Origin: Synechococcus sp. PCC 7335 | GTDB taxonomy: Bacteria > Cyanobacteriota > Cyanobacteriia > Phormidesmidales > Phormidesmidaceae | Reading direction: 5' to 3' | Assembly: GCF_000155595.1 (NCBI RefSeq) | Contig: NZ_DS989904.1 | Span: 2,384,256-2,448,255 of the forward strand | Length of the DNA stretch: 64,000 nucleotides | Part shown: piece after piece, positions 46,976-56,689 of the stretch | Layout: every line of letters starts with the position of its first letter | Numbering within the stretch: the first letter of the stretch is position 1 | The notes under the pieces: generated by a model | What the model saw: only the letters and a program-made list of their open reading frames with translations | Told to the model about the DNA's origin: nothing | Database searches by the model: none | Made by a program: the position numbers and the translations under genes

Positions 46976-47097
46976 CGAAATCCCTAGTCAAGCTCTTTTT
47001 TCTTTGTCAAGACTATCAAACTGTCGTCAGGGTGATTGCCCAAATGTAAGAGATTCTTAAGCAATGTAGCCGTCTGTAAAGCAGGCGCCGTGCAGGG

Positions 47098-47598
47098 TTA
47101 GTGAGTGGCGATCGCCTCTGCTGATCTTTCGCACCGCCCTGCTACCTGTTCGCTCAAGAACGATACTAGCTCTCCAATCGTATTAAACTCATCTTCGTCG
47201 AAGCAGTCGCTCAAGTCTAGATCAAACTGCTCAAAGAAATCTTCGCAAAAGGTGATTCTCCAGTCGAACCAGCACACTAATGAAAAATGCAAATCGTGAT
47301 TGAGCTGATCTTCTGGGCGTACCCGGCTAAAGTCAAGGCCTGAATACTGACTGAAGTACTGATAGACAAAACATAGTACACGGCGCGTATCAGATACACC
47401 AAAGGCCGAACGACTAAAGGCTGAAGTATCAGCGACAGCCTCTTGGGCTGTGAAAAGACGGCACCAGTCAGAAATCCCTAGCGCTGAGCGACCAGCTACT
47501 TTCATCCGTAAATTTATCTGGGCACGAAGCGCAAGGTCGGGGCTCATATCAGCATAAGTGCTTACGCTACTAAGCCAATTGTTCAGTGATTCAATCAT
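47098..47598 (-). CDS. Hypothetical protein with an ACP-like C-terminal region
   Basis: The 166-residue protein is not assigned. The N-terminal part contains RMKVAGRSALGISDWCRLF. The C-terminal part FCEDFFEQFDLDLSDCFDEDEFNTIGELVSFL resembles the helix pattern of carrier-protein-like DUF1493, but without a clear DSL serine. ATG 47598 is chosen over 47652 because MIESLNN gives the shorter, normal start; both are open. Confidence 0.5.
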   Translation of the reverse strand: MIESLNNWLSSVSTYADMSPDLALRAQINLRMKVAGRSALGISDWCRLFTAQEAVADTSAFSRSAFGVSDTRRVLCFVYQYFSQYSGLDFSRVRPEDQLNHDLHFSLVCWFDWRITFCEDFFEQFDLDLSDCFDEDEFNTIGELVSFLSEQVAGRCERSAEAIATH

Positions 47599-47854
47599 AT
47601 GAAGTACGATCCAGGAAAAACCGGTAGGGCATTGTGTGTTCAATATACCCACTCACCCTAGAGGAATTACGGTAGTTGACTAAATTACCTTTAAGGCAAA
47701 GCTCGACCAGAGTACCTGTGTGCCTCAAACCAAGCTAGATAGGCAAAGCTAGGAGTTCTACGAAGTCGCTCAGCTAGTTTCTGTTCCAGCTTCTGTTTTA
47801 GAAATTAGTGGCGAACATCAGTGTCCCTTACATTTCTAAGCAGAGCAAAGAGTG

Positions 47855-49210
47855 TTATTCTGCGGCAGCTACAGCAGTTTCTAATGTAGAGACAAAGGTT
47901 GGATAGGAAATAGCAGCCGCTTCAGCCCGTTGGATAGCCGTTTGGCCGCGGGCGCGGGTTGCAGCAATCGTCAGGGCCATAGCGATACGATGATCGCTAT
48001 GGCTATCGAGGGTTGTAGCAGTAAGCTGCGTATCGGCACCTGTGCCTTTGATCTCCATCCCTTCAGTCTGTTCGGTGATGCTACCAGGTGCCATTTTGTT
48101 TAGGGCACTGGCCATAACTGCCAGGCGATCGCTTTCTTTCACTCGCAGTTCGGCGGCGTCGGTAATAGTAGTCGTCCCTACGGCAAAAAGTGCAGCCACG
48201 GCCAGAATTGGAACTTCATCGATCAGTCTAGGAATCAAATCGCCGCCGATGTGGCAGCCAATTAGCTCACTGTGTTTCACTCGCAGATCGGCAACCGGTT
48301 CTCCGGTCACGTCTCTTTCATTTTCTAGTGTGATATCAGCGTTCATTGCCGCTAGCGCATCTAGAACGCCTGTGCGGGTAGGATTGATACCAACATTTTC
48401 AATCAATAGATTTGAGCCAGGCGTAATCGCAGCGGCCACTAGCCAGAAAGCCGCAGAGCTGATATCGCCTGGGACGATCACGGTTTGACCTGTAAGCTTG
48501 GCGGGGCCATGAATGGTAACGCTGTGGGTAGCCGAGTCGATAGAAAGACTAGCCCCAAAAGCTTTGAGCATGCGTTCGCTATGGTCACGTGACAGGCTCG
48601 GCTCAGTAATAGTGGTATCGCCGATAATAGCAAGACCCGCTAGCAGTAAGCAGGACTTTACCTGGGCTGAGGCGATTGGAGAATGATAGTGAAAAGGCTG
48701 GAGTGACTGACCGATGACCCCTAAAGGTGCAAGCGTATGATCAGCTTTGCCAAAGATGGTAGCACCCATGCTAGTAAGCGGAGCAATCACCCGCTTCATC
48801 GGACGTGATCGCAATGAATCATCCCCGGTTACGGCAAAAAACTTTCCTGGCTGAGCGGCTAACAGCCCTAGCATCAGTCTTAGCGTCGTCCCAGAATTCC
48901 CTGCATCGAGCACATCATCCGGTTCTTGAAGATCACCGCCTGTACCCTCTACCGTCACCCACTCAGCTTCAAGGTCTGAAATTTTGGCGCCCATTGCAGT
49001 GAAACAAGCCGCGGTGCTGCGTGGATCTTCTCCTAGAAGAAGTCCTTTGATGCGGGTAGTGCCTTGGGCGATCGCACCTAGCATCAGCGACCGGTGAGAG
49101 ACGGATTTATCACCGGGAACGGTGATGGTGCCTACGAGAGGACCAGATTGAGTGCCATCAATTTGAAGAGTTTGGTGAGGAGGACAGTCGGAAAGTTGAA
49201 GGAAGGACAT
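47855..49210 (-). CDS. aroA: 3-phosphoshikimate 1-carboxyvinyltransferase (EPSP synthase)
   Basis: The 451-residue enzyme makes EPSP from shikimate 3-phosphate and PEP. Motifs: [18 protein letters not shown] (phosphate site), [35 protein letters not shown], and [12 protein letters not shown]. It is slightly longer than typical enzymes because of a 25-residue N-terminal stretch ([16 protein letters not shown]). The downstream C-terminal block is [10 protein letters not shown]. It stands alone. Confidence 0.97.
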   Translation of the reverse strand: MSFLQLSDCPPHQTLQIDGTQSGPLVGTITVPGDKSVSHRSLMLGAIAQGTTRIKGLLLGEDPRSTAACFTAMGAKISDLEAEWVTVEGTGGDLQEPDDVLDAGNSGTTLRLMLGLLAAQPGKFFAVTGDDSLRSRPMKRVIAPLTSMGATIFGKADHTLAPLGVIGQSLQPFHYHSPIASAQVKSCLLLAGLAIIGDTTITEPSLSRDHSERMLKAFGASLSIDSATHSVTIHGPAKLTGQTVIVPGDISSAAFWLVAAAITPGSNLLIENVGINPTRTGVLDALAAMNADITLENERDVTGEPVADLRVKHSELIGCHIGGDLIPRLIDEVPILAVAALFAVGTTTITDAAELRVKESDRLAVMASALNKMAPGSITEQTEGMEIKGTGADTQLTATTLDSHSDHRIAMALTIAATRARGQTAIQRAEAAAISYPTFVSTLETAVAAAE

Positions 49211-49315
49211 AGGAGTTGGGAATGAGTTGTAGGAGGAACCGAGCGCAGAAATGGCTTCAGAAGCACCTTTGAGAGAAAATCCGCTTTAGATAAAGCCTGC
49301 TCCCTCAAGGTTGGA

Positions 49316-49855
49316 CTAGGGAGCACAGTAACTATTGAGCTCTTCTATCGTGATGCTGCTAGTGCTGTCAGCTGACTGAATTTCTTCATAGGCGGTGCTG
49401 GTCTGTTTTTGAAAGGTGTCAAAGCTAGCACCAAAATCAGCTTCTGTTTTGGCATCGGCGATTAGCTGCATAGCCGAGCGCGCACTGGTAAGAGCTGCAC
49501 TCGATTGAGCAAGTACGCTGGCGTACTGATCGCGATAGCTACTGAGCTGTTCGTCTGCTATTGCTAGGTCGTTGAGATCTTGAGCGAGTAAGTCGGTTTG
49601 ATCACTCGCTTCACCAACGGCCTCGATATAGCTATCGGCAGCGGCCGTAATGTCTTCTAGGCTCTGGGCTCTAGATATTTGCGTCAGCGATTGATTGATG
49701 GATTGTTCATAGTTGCCGACAAATGACTCGGAGCGGTTAATGGTGCTAATGAGCTGATTACACTGTGATGCTCTACCGCTACAGCTACTAAGGGCTAGAA
49801 GGATTAAGCTACTAAGGCAGATCAGTCCTCTTTTATGTGTGTGATGGAAAGGCAT
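49316..49855 (-). CDS. Hypothetical lipoprotein, helical
   Basis: The 179-residue protein has a signal peptide with a lipobox LSSC after an RGLICLSSLILLA core, then a helical, Ser/Gln/Ala-rich domain with heptad-like spacing (for example LAQDLNDLAIADEQLSSYRDQYASVLAQSS). It ends with a cysteine (SYCAP) that could pair with the C in QCNQLI. No family recognised. ATG 49855 is preferred to 49894 because it places the signal peptide correctly. Confidence 0.6.
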   Translation of the reverse strand: MPFHHTHKRGLICLSSLILLALSSCSGRASQCNQLISTINRSESFVGNYEQSINQSLTQISRAQSLEDITAAADSYIEAVGEASDQTDLLAQDLNDLAIADEQLSSYRDQYASVLAQSSAALTSARSAMQLIADAKTEADFGASFDTFQKQTSTAYEEIQSADSTSSITIEELNSYCAP

Positions 49856-50004
49856 GCTGAGAAGCCGGGTAAGAAGCCAGATAGAAAAACACAAACGATG
49901 GATAGCTATTGGCTCAAGTCCAAGCCTAAGTCAAATCGTTTCAGCGAGAATTACTATAGCAATTCAACCCTCACGAGTAACCCTACGCCTCCCTTAGAGA
50001 CACT

Positions 50005-51207
50005 ATGTCAGAAACTGATTCTGTAATCCGTCATCGTCAGCAATTTTCCGCCCTAACTGGCAAGCAATATTTCAATTACGGTGGTCAGGGTCCAATGGCT
50101 GATAGTGCAATTGAAGCCATGCATCAGGCCCAAATCAAGATTCAGCAAGAAGGTCCCTTCTCCAAAGCAATTGGCGACTGGATAGCGATAGAAGGCGAGC
50201 AGGTTAGAGCCAAGATAGCCCAGGTGGTAGGTGCTGCCCCAAAGACCATCACGCTCACTGAGAATGTCACAGTCGGCTGTAATATTCCCCTGTGGGGAAC
50301 GGACTGGGCGGCAGGCGATCACATCCTAATTGGCGACTGTGAGCATCCAGGTGTGGTAGCGACCGTGCGCGAAATTAGCAGACGTCATGGCGTTGCAATT
50401 GATACCTGTTCACTCTCTAGCTGGCTAGAAGGGGTAGATCCGCTAGAGGTGATTGCCAAAGCTCTAACAGCTAAGACCCGATTAGTCATCCTCAGCCATA
50501 TTCTGTGGAATACAGGCCAGCTTCTCCCTTTGAGCGCAGTCGTCGCGCTCTGTCATGCCAATTCACCTCGGACTAAAGTTCTCATTGACGCCGCCCAGTC
50601 CGTTGGCTCACTACCCCTCGACCAGCCCGGCTGGACTCTCCCCGAAACCGGCGTAGATTACTATGCCTTTACTGGGCACAAATGGTGTGGCGGACCGGCT
50701 GGATTGGGAGGACTATATATCAGACCCGAGGTGCTCGCAGACACCGCACCTACCTTCATCGGCTGGCGCGGTGTAGAAGTCGATGGCAAAGCTAATCCGA
50801 CAGGTTGGAAGCCAGACGGTCGTCGATTTGAAGTCGCCACCTCCGACTATGCTCTCTGGGTAGCGCTTCAAGAATCGCTAGGAGTGCAGGCTGCCTGGGG
50901 TAGCAGCCAGGCTAGATACGACAGAATTTGCGAGCTTAGCGCCCGGCTTTGGAAAGGGCTTCGTTCTCTATCAAACGTGCAGTGCTTGCTAAAAAAGCAA
51001 GCGCCATTATCAGGACTTGTTGCCTTTCAAATGCTGGACAAGGCAGGAAAGCCAGATCTAGAACGACACAGCAGCTTAGTACAGCAGTTAGAGACAGAGA
51101 AGATTTACCTACGGACACTGCTTTCCCCAAACTGCATACGGGCATGCGTTCACTATCTCACTACAGAAGCTGAAGTTGATTGCTTAATAGAGCGACTTGC
51201 GAACTAG
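50005..51207 (+). CDS. PLP-dependent cysteine/cystine lyase-like enzyme (class V aminotransferase fold)
   Basis: The 400-residue protein belongs to the CsdB/NifS/CefD fold. The PLP lysine is K226 in FTGHKWCGGPAGLGGLYIR. The block VLIDAAQSVGSLPLD contains the D and Q that bind PLP. Motif order and the N-terminus FNYGGQGPMADSAIEAM match the cystine C-S-lyase (C-DES) type of cyanobacteria. No active-site cysteine loop of NifS type is seen, so sulfur release from cystine is more likely than persulfide formation; this is inference. Confidence 0.8.
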   Translation: MSETDSVIRHRQQFSALTGKQYFNYGGQGPMADSAIEAMHQAQIKIQQEGPFSKAIGDWIAIEGEQVRAKIAQVVGAAPKTITLTENVTVGCNIPLWGTDWAAGDHILIGDCEHPGVVATVREISRRHGVAIDTCSLSSWLEGVDPLEVIAKALTAKTRLVILSHILWNTGQLLPLSAVVALCHANSPRTKVLIDAAQSVGSLPLDQPGWTLPETGVDYYAFTGHKWCGGPAGLGGLYIRPEVLADTAPTFIGWRGVEVDGKANPTGWKPDGRRFEVATSDYALWVALQESLGVQAAWGSSQARYDRICELSARLWKGLRSLSNVQCLLKKQAPLSGLVAFQMLDKAGKPDLERHSSLVQQLETEKIYLRTLLSPNCIRACVHYLTTEAEVDCLIERLAN

Positions 51208-51279
51208 AGCGTTGGTCTCCTAGCTAAGGAACAGTTTTCAGGCTGAAAGTCTCATGTGGCAACAGGCCAAGTGACTCGC

Positions 51280-51303
51280 GTTTCTCTGATGTATTCGAGA
51301 AAC
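51280..51303. repeat. Hairpin repeat of the 8203 type
   Basis: GTTTCTC (51280-51286) pairs with GAGAAAC (51297-51303) across a 10-base loop. The outer bases extend less well than at 8203-8234. It lies downstream of the lyase gene, between convergent genes. Confidence 0.5.
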
Positions 51304-51329
51304 ACTATAAACGCTATAAAGCCTAAGAG

Positions 51330-51995
51330 CTAAGGTTGGAAGTCGTCGTCGTTTTGGTAGCTACCTACTTCACTAAACGGTTCTAGCAAAAGGCTTTCTA
51401 GATGGATGATTAGCTCGGCCCTACGCTCTGCATCAGCCTCCCTTTGAGCGATCGACTGTTCAATAATGGCATCAGAAATGCTTGGGATAAGACCGATGAG
51501 CGTACTGCCGAACAATCCATCAGCGAAGCTTCTAGTACCGCTAAGCAGCTCTGCTTCTTCACAGAATGAGGAGTTAGCTGGTTGATTACAGACGCTTTGT
51601 GCAACGAATGAATAAAAAGACAAGCTGTTAATGATGGCAGCTTCGATATCGTCTTCTAAGCCATAAACGTCTTCCGTACCCGCAGTGTTTGGGTCAGATA
51701 GCCGAGTTTGCGATCGCAAACTCAAAATTAGCTGCTGAATTACCGCATTAACACTTGCGGCAGCTTTTACATAGGCTAGCTGCCCTACCCGATATTCAGA
51801 ATCACTAGGATCAAACTGTGACTTTAGCGTCTCAGCTGCACCAATCACCTGGTATCGCGATTCTACTAGAGGTGATAAAGGTGCGACTTCGCCTAAGTTC
51901 GCTGGCGCACAGCTAGCAGTAAAAACTAGAAAAGCAAGACCAGCGGTTACTTCTTCGAGCTTCTTTCTAGCAGAAGCCCATCGTTTAAGTTTCAT
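51330..51995 (-). CDS. Hypothetical lipoprotein, 221 aa
   Basis: A signal peptide with lipobox TASC (residues 26-29, AFLVFTASCAP) precedes a helical domain of about 190 residues. Two cysteines in VCNQPANSSFC may form a disulfide. No family is recognised. It would be anchored in the thylakoid lumen or periplasm. The gene is convergent with the lyase gene. Confidence 0.55.
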   Translation of the reverse strand: MKLKRWASARKKLEEVTAGLAFLVFTASCAPANLGEVAPLSPLVESRYQVIGAAETLKSQFDPSDSEYRVGQLAYVKAAASVNAVIQQLILSLRSQTRLSDPNTAGTEDVYGLEDDIEAAIINSLSFYSFVAQSVCNQPANSSFCEEAELLSGTRSFADGLFGSTLIGLIPSISDAIIEQSIAQREADAERRAELIIHLESLLLEPFSEVGSYQNDDDFQP

Positions 51996-52121
51996 GCAGT
52001 ATCGACGTATTGTGAATCCTCACAATAAACCCTTCAGAAGACGATTAAGAGCCCTTCGTGGATATTTTTTTGTAGCCGCTGGATGTGTCGTCACTGAAGT
52101 TATACAGGCAGACTGTCCTGT

Positions 52122-52448
52122 CTAATCGTATTCTTTGCCTTCATAATCACGGCAGCCTTCACAAGGTCCGCTGGGATTAGGCGTACAGCGTAAGAAAGGC
52201 GACTTAGCGTTCATCTGACAAGTAATATCGCCGATAACAAGACCCATGCCATCTACATAATGCTCATCAGGATCGCGGGGCCGAATACGAATTCGACGCA
52301 GGCGTTCTTGGGCAGTAAAGTCGGTTGCTAAGTGTATTTCTGTTTGGAAGGTGGAGCGAGCACGCAAACCGACGATAAGAGAAAGCAGCGCCGGTAAAAG
52401 ACCGATTGCGATAATAAGCGCAATGAACATGAAAACTAAAAAAGGCAT
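52122..52448 (-). CDS. Hypothetical membrane protein with C-terminal cysteine motif
   Basis: The 108-residue protein has one hydrophobic N-terminal segment (residues 2-27, LVFMFIALIIAIGLLPALLSLIV), a basic/charged middle, and a C-terminal region with cysteines in ITCQMNAK, FLRCTPN and GPCEGCRDYEG. The CxxC element and overall pattern resemble a DUF6464-like cyanobacterial family as I remember it; this is uncertain. Confidence 0.5.
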   Translation of the reverse strand: MPFLVFMFIALIIAIGLLPALLSLIVGLRARSTFQTEIHLATDFTAQERLRRIRIRPRDPDEHYVDGMGLVIGDITCQMNAKSPFLRCTPNPSGPCEGCRDYEGKEYD

Positions 52449-52698
52449 TAGGCGATGGCATTAGCAAAAATTCTAGCGCGATCGCCTGCAAAACAGAGCC
52501 GACTAGGACCTAAGACCTATGAAAAGTTGAGGCGTTAGCCGGATGTGGAAAGCCCCGGTCAATGCCTACGATTGGCTTATTCAAGTCCACTTCACTCAGT
52601 CCAAAGATAGTCACATGCTTTTTGACTTACCCCAACGCACCTACCCCAATACACCTACCTCAATGCTCAACATCGCAGAAAGCGTAGGCAACTACTTT

Positions 52699-54495
52699 CT
52701 AGTTCTCCTTTGGCTTGGGTTTGTAGGTGGAAGCAACACTCAGTTCTTTGAGCTGTTTATCATCTACGCGAGAAGGGGCATGAGTGAGCAGATCTCTAGC
52801 TTGCTGCGTCTTAGGAAAAGCGATCGCGTCTCTGATGGACTGCTCACCAGCTAGCAACATCACTAGTCGATCTAGCCCATAGGCAATTCCACCGTGAGGG
52901 GGCGTGCCGTACTCAAACGCTTCTAATAGAAAGCCAAATTTATCATTGGCTTCTTCACTAGAAAGGCCAATCGTTTCAAAGACTTTGGCCTGCACGTCCG
53001 GTTGATAGATCCGCAGACTGCCGCCACCAATTTCATAACCATTGAATACAATATCGTAGGCAACTGCGCGGGCGGTTGTGAGATCTTCTACATCGTCTGG
53101 GTGGGGCGCTGTGAAAGGATGGTGCAGCGCTTCGTATCGGTTCTCATCCGCATTCCACTCAAACATCGGAAAGTCAGTGACCCAAAGCAAGTCGGTTTTG
53201 CTCTCATCAATCAGCTTAAGCTCTGCTGCGATCGCCTGACGTAGCTTATCTAAGGTTGCATTAACCGTGCTGATACTGCCTGCGCCAAATAGAAGCAAAT
53301 GTCCTGGCTGAGCACCAGTTCGTTCTAACAAAACCTGTTTTTGCTCAGTCGTCAGATTGTCTTTGATTGCTCCAATCGTATCAATCTCACCGCCTTCGCG
53401 TACGCGAATATAGGCTACGCCACGAGCCCCCGCATCTGTAGCCACCTTAAACAAATCTCCTTTTGGCTTAATACGCACGTTAGAGATAGCTTCATTTCCG
53501 CCGGGAATTGGCAGCACTTTTACCTGGCCGCCACTAGCGACTGCCCCCGAAAAGACCTTGAACCCAGAATCTTTGACAATATCAGAGACGTCAACTAGCT
53601 CCATGCCGTAGCGGGTATCGGGCTTGTCAGAACCATAGCGATCCATCGCCTCTTGGTAAGTTAGACGCGGGAAAGGGATAGGAATATCAACTCCTTTGAC
53701 TGCCTTGAAGATATGGGCTAAAAGTTTCTCATTGAGACCAAGAATTTCTTCTTGATCCATAAAGCTCATTTCCATATCGAGCTGAGTGAATTCAGGTTGG
53801 CGATCGGCACGCAAGTCTTCATCACGAAAGCAGCGGGCGATCTGATAGTAGCGATCTACACCGGCAACCATCAGGATTTGCTTAAAGAGCTGTGGTGACT
53901 GTGGTAAAGCAAACCATTCCCCTTCGTTGACCCTCGAAGGCAGAATAAAATCTCTTGCGCCTTCGGGGGTAGAGCGAGTAAGGATAGGGGTTTCTACTTC
54001 CATAAAGTCTTCTTGATCTTCTAGAAATCGGCGAATGGCCTTGACGACTTCATGACGCAGTCGCATGTTATGGGCCATGCGATCGCGTCTTAGATCCAGA
54101 TATCGATATTTCAGCCGCAGGTCTTCTCGCACATTCTCTTCTTCAGCCGTAGAAACTTGAAACGGCATCTGTTTGCGAACTGCACTTAGAATGGTTAGCT
54201 CGTCAGCATAGATTTCTACTTCGCCTGTTGGCAGCTTTTCGTTGAGCGATTCGGGCGGCCGCTGGGTCACTCGGCCTACGACTTTGACCACGTACTCGTT
54301 ACGAACCTCTTCTGCCACCGGGTATGAAGCCGGAGTACGTTCAGGATCGCTGACAATTTGAACGGTGCCAGTGCGATCACGCAAGTCTAAAAACACGACT
54401 CCACCATGATCACGCCGACGATCAACCCAGCCATAGAGCGTGACTGTTTTTTCGATTTGCTCGGCTCGAAGTTGACCGCAATAAAGACTACGCAT
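52699..54495 (-). CDS. aspS: Aspartyl-tRNA synthetase
   Basis: The 598-residue class II synthetase has an OB-fold N-terminal domain ([24 protein letters not shown]), motif 2 with [30 protein letters not shown], a bacterial GAD insertion domain, and motif 3 in [16 protein letters not shown]. It charges tRNA-Asp; presence of GatCAB leaves open whether it also charges tRNA-Asn. Open frame begins at 54528, but ATG 54495 (MRSLYCGQL) fits the family. The gene is divergent from the riboswitch-controlled unit. Confidence 0.97.
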   Translation of the reverse strand: MRSLYCGQLRAEQIEKTVTLYGWVDRRRDHGGVVFLDLRDRTGTVQIVSDPERTPASYPVAEEVRNEYVVKVVGRVTQRPPESLNEKLPTGEVEIYADELTILSAVRKQMPFQVSTAEEENVREDLRLKYRYLDLRRDRMAHNMRLRHEVVKAIRRFLEDQEDFMEVETPILTRSTPEGARDFILPSRVNEGEWFALPQSPQLFKQILMVAGVDRYYQIARCFRDEDLRADRQPEFTQLDMEMSFMDQEEILGLNEKLLAHIFKAVKGVDIPIPFPRLTYQEAMDRYGSDKPDTRYGMELVDVSDIVKDSGFKVFSGAVASGGQVKVLPIPGGNEAISNVRIKPKGDLFKVATDAGARGVAYIRVREGGEIDTIGAIKDNLTTEQKQVLLERTGAQPGHLLLFGAGSISTVNATLDKLRQAIAAELKLIDESKTDLLWVTDFPMFEWNADENRYEALHHPFTAPHPDDVEDLTTARAVAYDIVFNGYEIGGGSLRIYQPDVQAKVFETIGLSSEEANDKFGFLLEAFEYGTPPHGGIAYGLDRLVMLLAGEQSIRDAIAFPKTQQARDLLTHAPSRVDDKQLKELSVASTYKPKPKEN

Positions 54496-54690
54496 GATGG
54501 ACAGGCAGGTAAAACAAAACCTTTCCATTATGAATCAATAATGTCCTCTCAGAAAACTTTAATGTGAAGCGTCCTAGTAGAAATAATCAAACGGCGTAGT
54601 ATCTGTAGCAACCTGTCGTCGACTTCATGAGCAATTATTAACGGCCTGTCGTCAGCTTCATTCAAGGTGATAGCATTTGAATCAATTAGC

Positions 54691-54774
54691 GCTAGGGGTG
54701 CCCTAATCCGAAAGGACTAAGGCTGAGAACATACCCTCTGAACCTGAACCTGGATAATACCAGCGGAGGAAAGC
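54691..54774 (+). promoter_or_regulatory. TPP riboswitch (THI element)
   Basis: The conserved TPP-binding core is present: GGGGTGCC near 54695, GGCTGAGA at 54721-54728, ACCC at 54732, GAACCTGA at 54740, GGATAATACCAGC near 54752 and GGAGGAAAGC at the end. The ribosome-binding site GGAGGA (54765-54770) lies inside the 3' side of the aptamer, and an ATG follows at 54775. This is the layout of a translation-controlling TPP switch: when TPP is bound the site would be blocked. It controls a small ORF, a symporter and probably thiC. Confidence 0.95.
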
Positions 54775-54975
54775 ATGAAAAAATTCTCAACGATTGATTC
54801 GAGTTCGAGTAGTTTGACCCTTTGGTCAGTAAGCTTGACTAACTCCCATCAGTCTTCCTACGCGCTGTGGCTATATCAGGCGTACGAGGAGACATTTGAG
54901 GATGGGATTAAATTTGCTGATTTTGCTGGTGGCGACTGCTACCTTCGCCCTCTTGGGTCTAACCCAAGTAGGTAA
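54775..54975 (+). CDS. Riboswitch-proximal leader ORF, 66 codons
   Basis: Starting at the ATG placed 5 bases after the riboswitch Shine-Dalgarno sequence, this frame is open for 66 codons (MKKFSTIDSSSSSL...). It is Ser-rich at the start and shows no family match. It overlaps the symporter start (54902) by 74 bases in a different phase. It is either a real leader peptide that couples translation to the symporter or a by-product of the riboswitch layout. A stop at 54836 in the symporter frame excludes a longer symporter. Confidence 0.4.
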   Translation: MKKFSTIDSSSSSLTLWSVSLTNSHQSSYALWLYQAYEETFEDGIKFADFAGGDCYLRPLGSNPSR

Positions 54976-56518
54976 GCGAAGCATTGATTTAGAAGACTAT
55001 ATGGTCAGCCGAAATCAGATCGGTGGACCTATGGCTCTTGCAACAATCACCGCGTCTGCTTTAGGCGCCTGGATATTGTTTAGTCCAGCGGAAGCTGGGT
55101 CCACCTTTGGCGGCTTAAGTGCAATCTTAGGCTACTGCATTGGTTCAGCGGCGGCGGTGTTTATGTTCTTCTTTGTCGGGCCTAGACTACGGCAGATTAT
55201 GCCGTGGGGACATTCGCTCAATGAGTATGTTCGCTATCGCTTCGGCCAGCCGATTAAGCAGCCGCCGTTCGAGCAACCACTTGGACAAAGCTCGCCTGGT
55301 CAGCCATCATCTGAGCGTACCCTTAGTGATCATACTGTTGGCGAGCGCACCCCTAAGCACACTCCTAATCAGCGTGACCAAACAGCGAGCAGCAATCTTT
55401 GGGGCCAAGCAATGTATCTGCTCACTGTCAGCGTCATGTTGCTGTATATGTTCGTCTATTTAGCAGCCGAGCTGACTGCTATAGCGCAGGTTCTACAGCT
55501 AGTGGCTAATGTGCCGTTGCTGGTTACGTCCTTAGTTGTGATTGCTGCTGTTTTTATATACACCACATACGGCGGCCTCAAAGTCACCATCCTTACTGAT
55601 GCGGCTCAGTTCATTTTGATCGTCCCGCTGCTGCTTATTTGCTTTATAGCTACGGTTGCTTCTCTAGGCGGCTGGAGTGGCGCGTTTGGGCCCGTTGCCC
55701 AAGATCTTCCAGCATTCTTGTCGCTTGGTAATCTTGATGGACTCCGGTTTGGGGCAACCCTAATGATTGCTATTATTGCCGCCGAACTGTTCAACCAAGG
55801 CAACTGGCAAAGGGTATACGCCTGTAAAGATGATCAAACGGTACGGCGTGCTTTTTTAGGGTCGGCTCTGGTCATTTTGCCCCTGCTTTTCCTCTCGGGC
55901 CTACTAGGCATTATTGCTGCAGGCTTTGATTTGAGCGGGACAACAGCGTTTTTTGATTTGTTACAGGCACTAGAAATTTCTGGTTGGCTGCTAGGTTCAA
56001 TCGTGCTGCTAGCTGTTGCTCTAGTCATGAGCAGTCTAGATACTCTACTCAACGGTATCAGCGCTGTATTTACGGTGGACTTGCTACGGCTGTCTCGGCA
56101 ACCTGCTCAAGTGCTAATGATTTCTCGCATTTTAACCGTGGCGGTAGGTCTTTTAGCAGTGCCGATTGCTGCTCAAGGCTACAGTGTTCTCTACCTATTT
56201 TTCGTGGCCGATCTGATCTGCGCTGCGCTCTTATTCCCTATTGTCTTCAGTCTATACAATCGCTACCAGAGCGCTAGCGATGCTTTCATCAGTTCTGTTA
56301 TCGGTATTGCGATCGGCGCTATGTTCTTTCCCAAACCAGACTTTTCGCCCATAGTTGCTATTCCTGGCGGCGGCGATCTCCTCAACAGTTTTGCCGCTGC
56401 TTTATTCAGTTCTGCCCTAATCACACTTCTCTGTCAGGTGATAAACAAACGCTTCAAAAGAGATGCTATCAGACCCTTTAACTACAGTGATTTAGCACAG
56501 GTAAAACCTTACCACTAG
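54902..56518 (+). CDS. Sodium:solute symporter-family protein under TPP riboswitch control (ThiV-like)
   Basis: The 538-residue protein has about 13 hydrophobic segments and the SSS pattern, for example DLEDYMVSRNQIGGPMALA, ITASALGAWILFSPAEAG, and AELFNQGNWQRVYACKDD. About 50 polar residues (roughly 117-167, rich in Q, P, S, T) are inserted between two membrane segments. Sodium symporter-like proteins downstream of TPP riboswitches (ThiV) have been proposed as transporters of thiamine or its pyrimidine precursor; by position this one fits. Start ATG 54902 follows GAGG; a TTG two codons upstream (54896) is also possible. Confidence 0.78.
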   Translation: MGLNLLILLVATATFALLGLTQVGKRSIDLEDYMVSRNQIGGPMALATITASALGAWILFSPAEAGSTFGGLSAILGYCIGSAAAVFMFFFVGPRLRQIMPWGHSLNEYVRYRFGQPIKQPPFEQPLGQSSPGQPSSERTLSDHTVGERTPKHTPNQRDQTASSNLWGQAMYLLTVSVMLLYMFVYLAAELTAIAQVLQLVANVPLLVTSLVVIAAVFIYTTYGGLKVTILTDAAQFILIVPLLLICFIATVASLGGWSGAFGPVAQDLPAFLSLGNLDGLRFGATLMIAIIAAELFNQGNWQRVYACKDDQTVRRAFLGSALVILPLLFLSGLLGIIAAGFDLSGTTAFFDLLQALEISGWLLGSIVLLAVALVMSSLDTLLNGISAVFTVDLLRLSRQPAQVLMISRILTVAVGLLAVPIAAQGYSVLYLFFVADLICAALLFPIVFSLYNRYQSASDAFISSVIGIAIGAMFFPKPDFSPIVAIPGGGDLLNSFAAALFSSALITLLCQVINKRFKRDAIRPFNYSDLAQVKPYH

Positions 56519-56596
56519 CTTTAATAAGCTTTCATCCCCTCTGACTCTCGAGTTCGTCCAAGCTCTAGAGAAAACAAGATCAGAGTCCAAAGCCCG

Positions 56597-56614
56597 TCTC
56601 GTAGGCCTACGAGA
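56597..56614. terminator. Perfect 18-bp palindrome between symporter and thiC
   Basis: TCTCGTAGGCCTACGAGA lies in the 171-base spacer 80 bases after the symporter stop. It has no T tract, so it may slow or partly terminate transcription into thiC, or act as an mRNA-processing site. Confidence 0.45.
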
Positions 56615-56689
56615 AGAGTTGGGATGAGCACAAACTAGCCATTCCCTAATTCTCTAAAACTGTCTAACTCCCTAATAGGTAACTTCATC

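Noticed and set aside
56520-56689. Second TPP riboswitch in front of thiC
   Set aside because: None of the core TPP motifs (GGGGTGCC, GGCTGAGA, ACCTGA) occurs in the 171-base spacer; only an 18-bp palindrome is seen.
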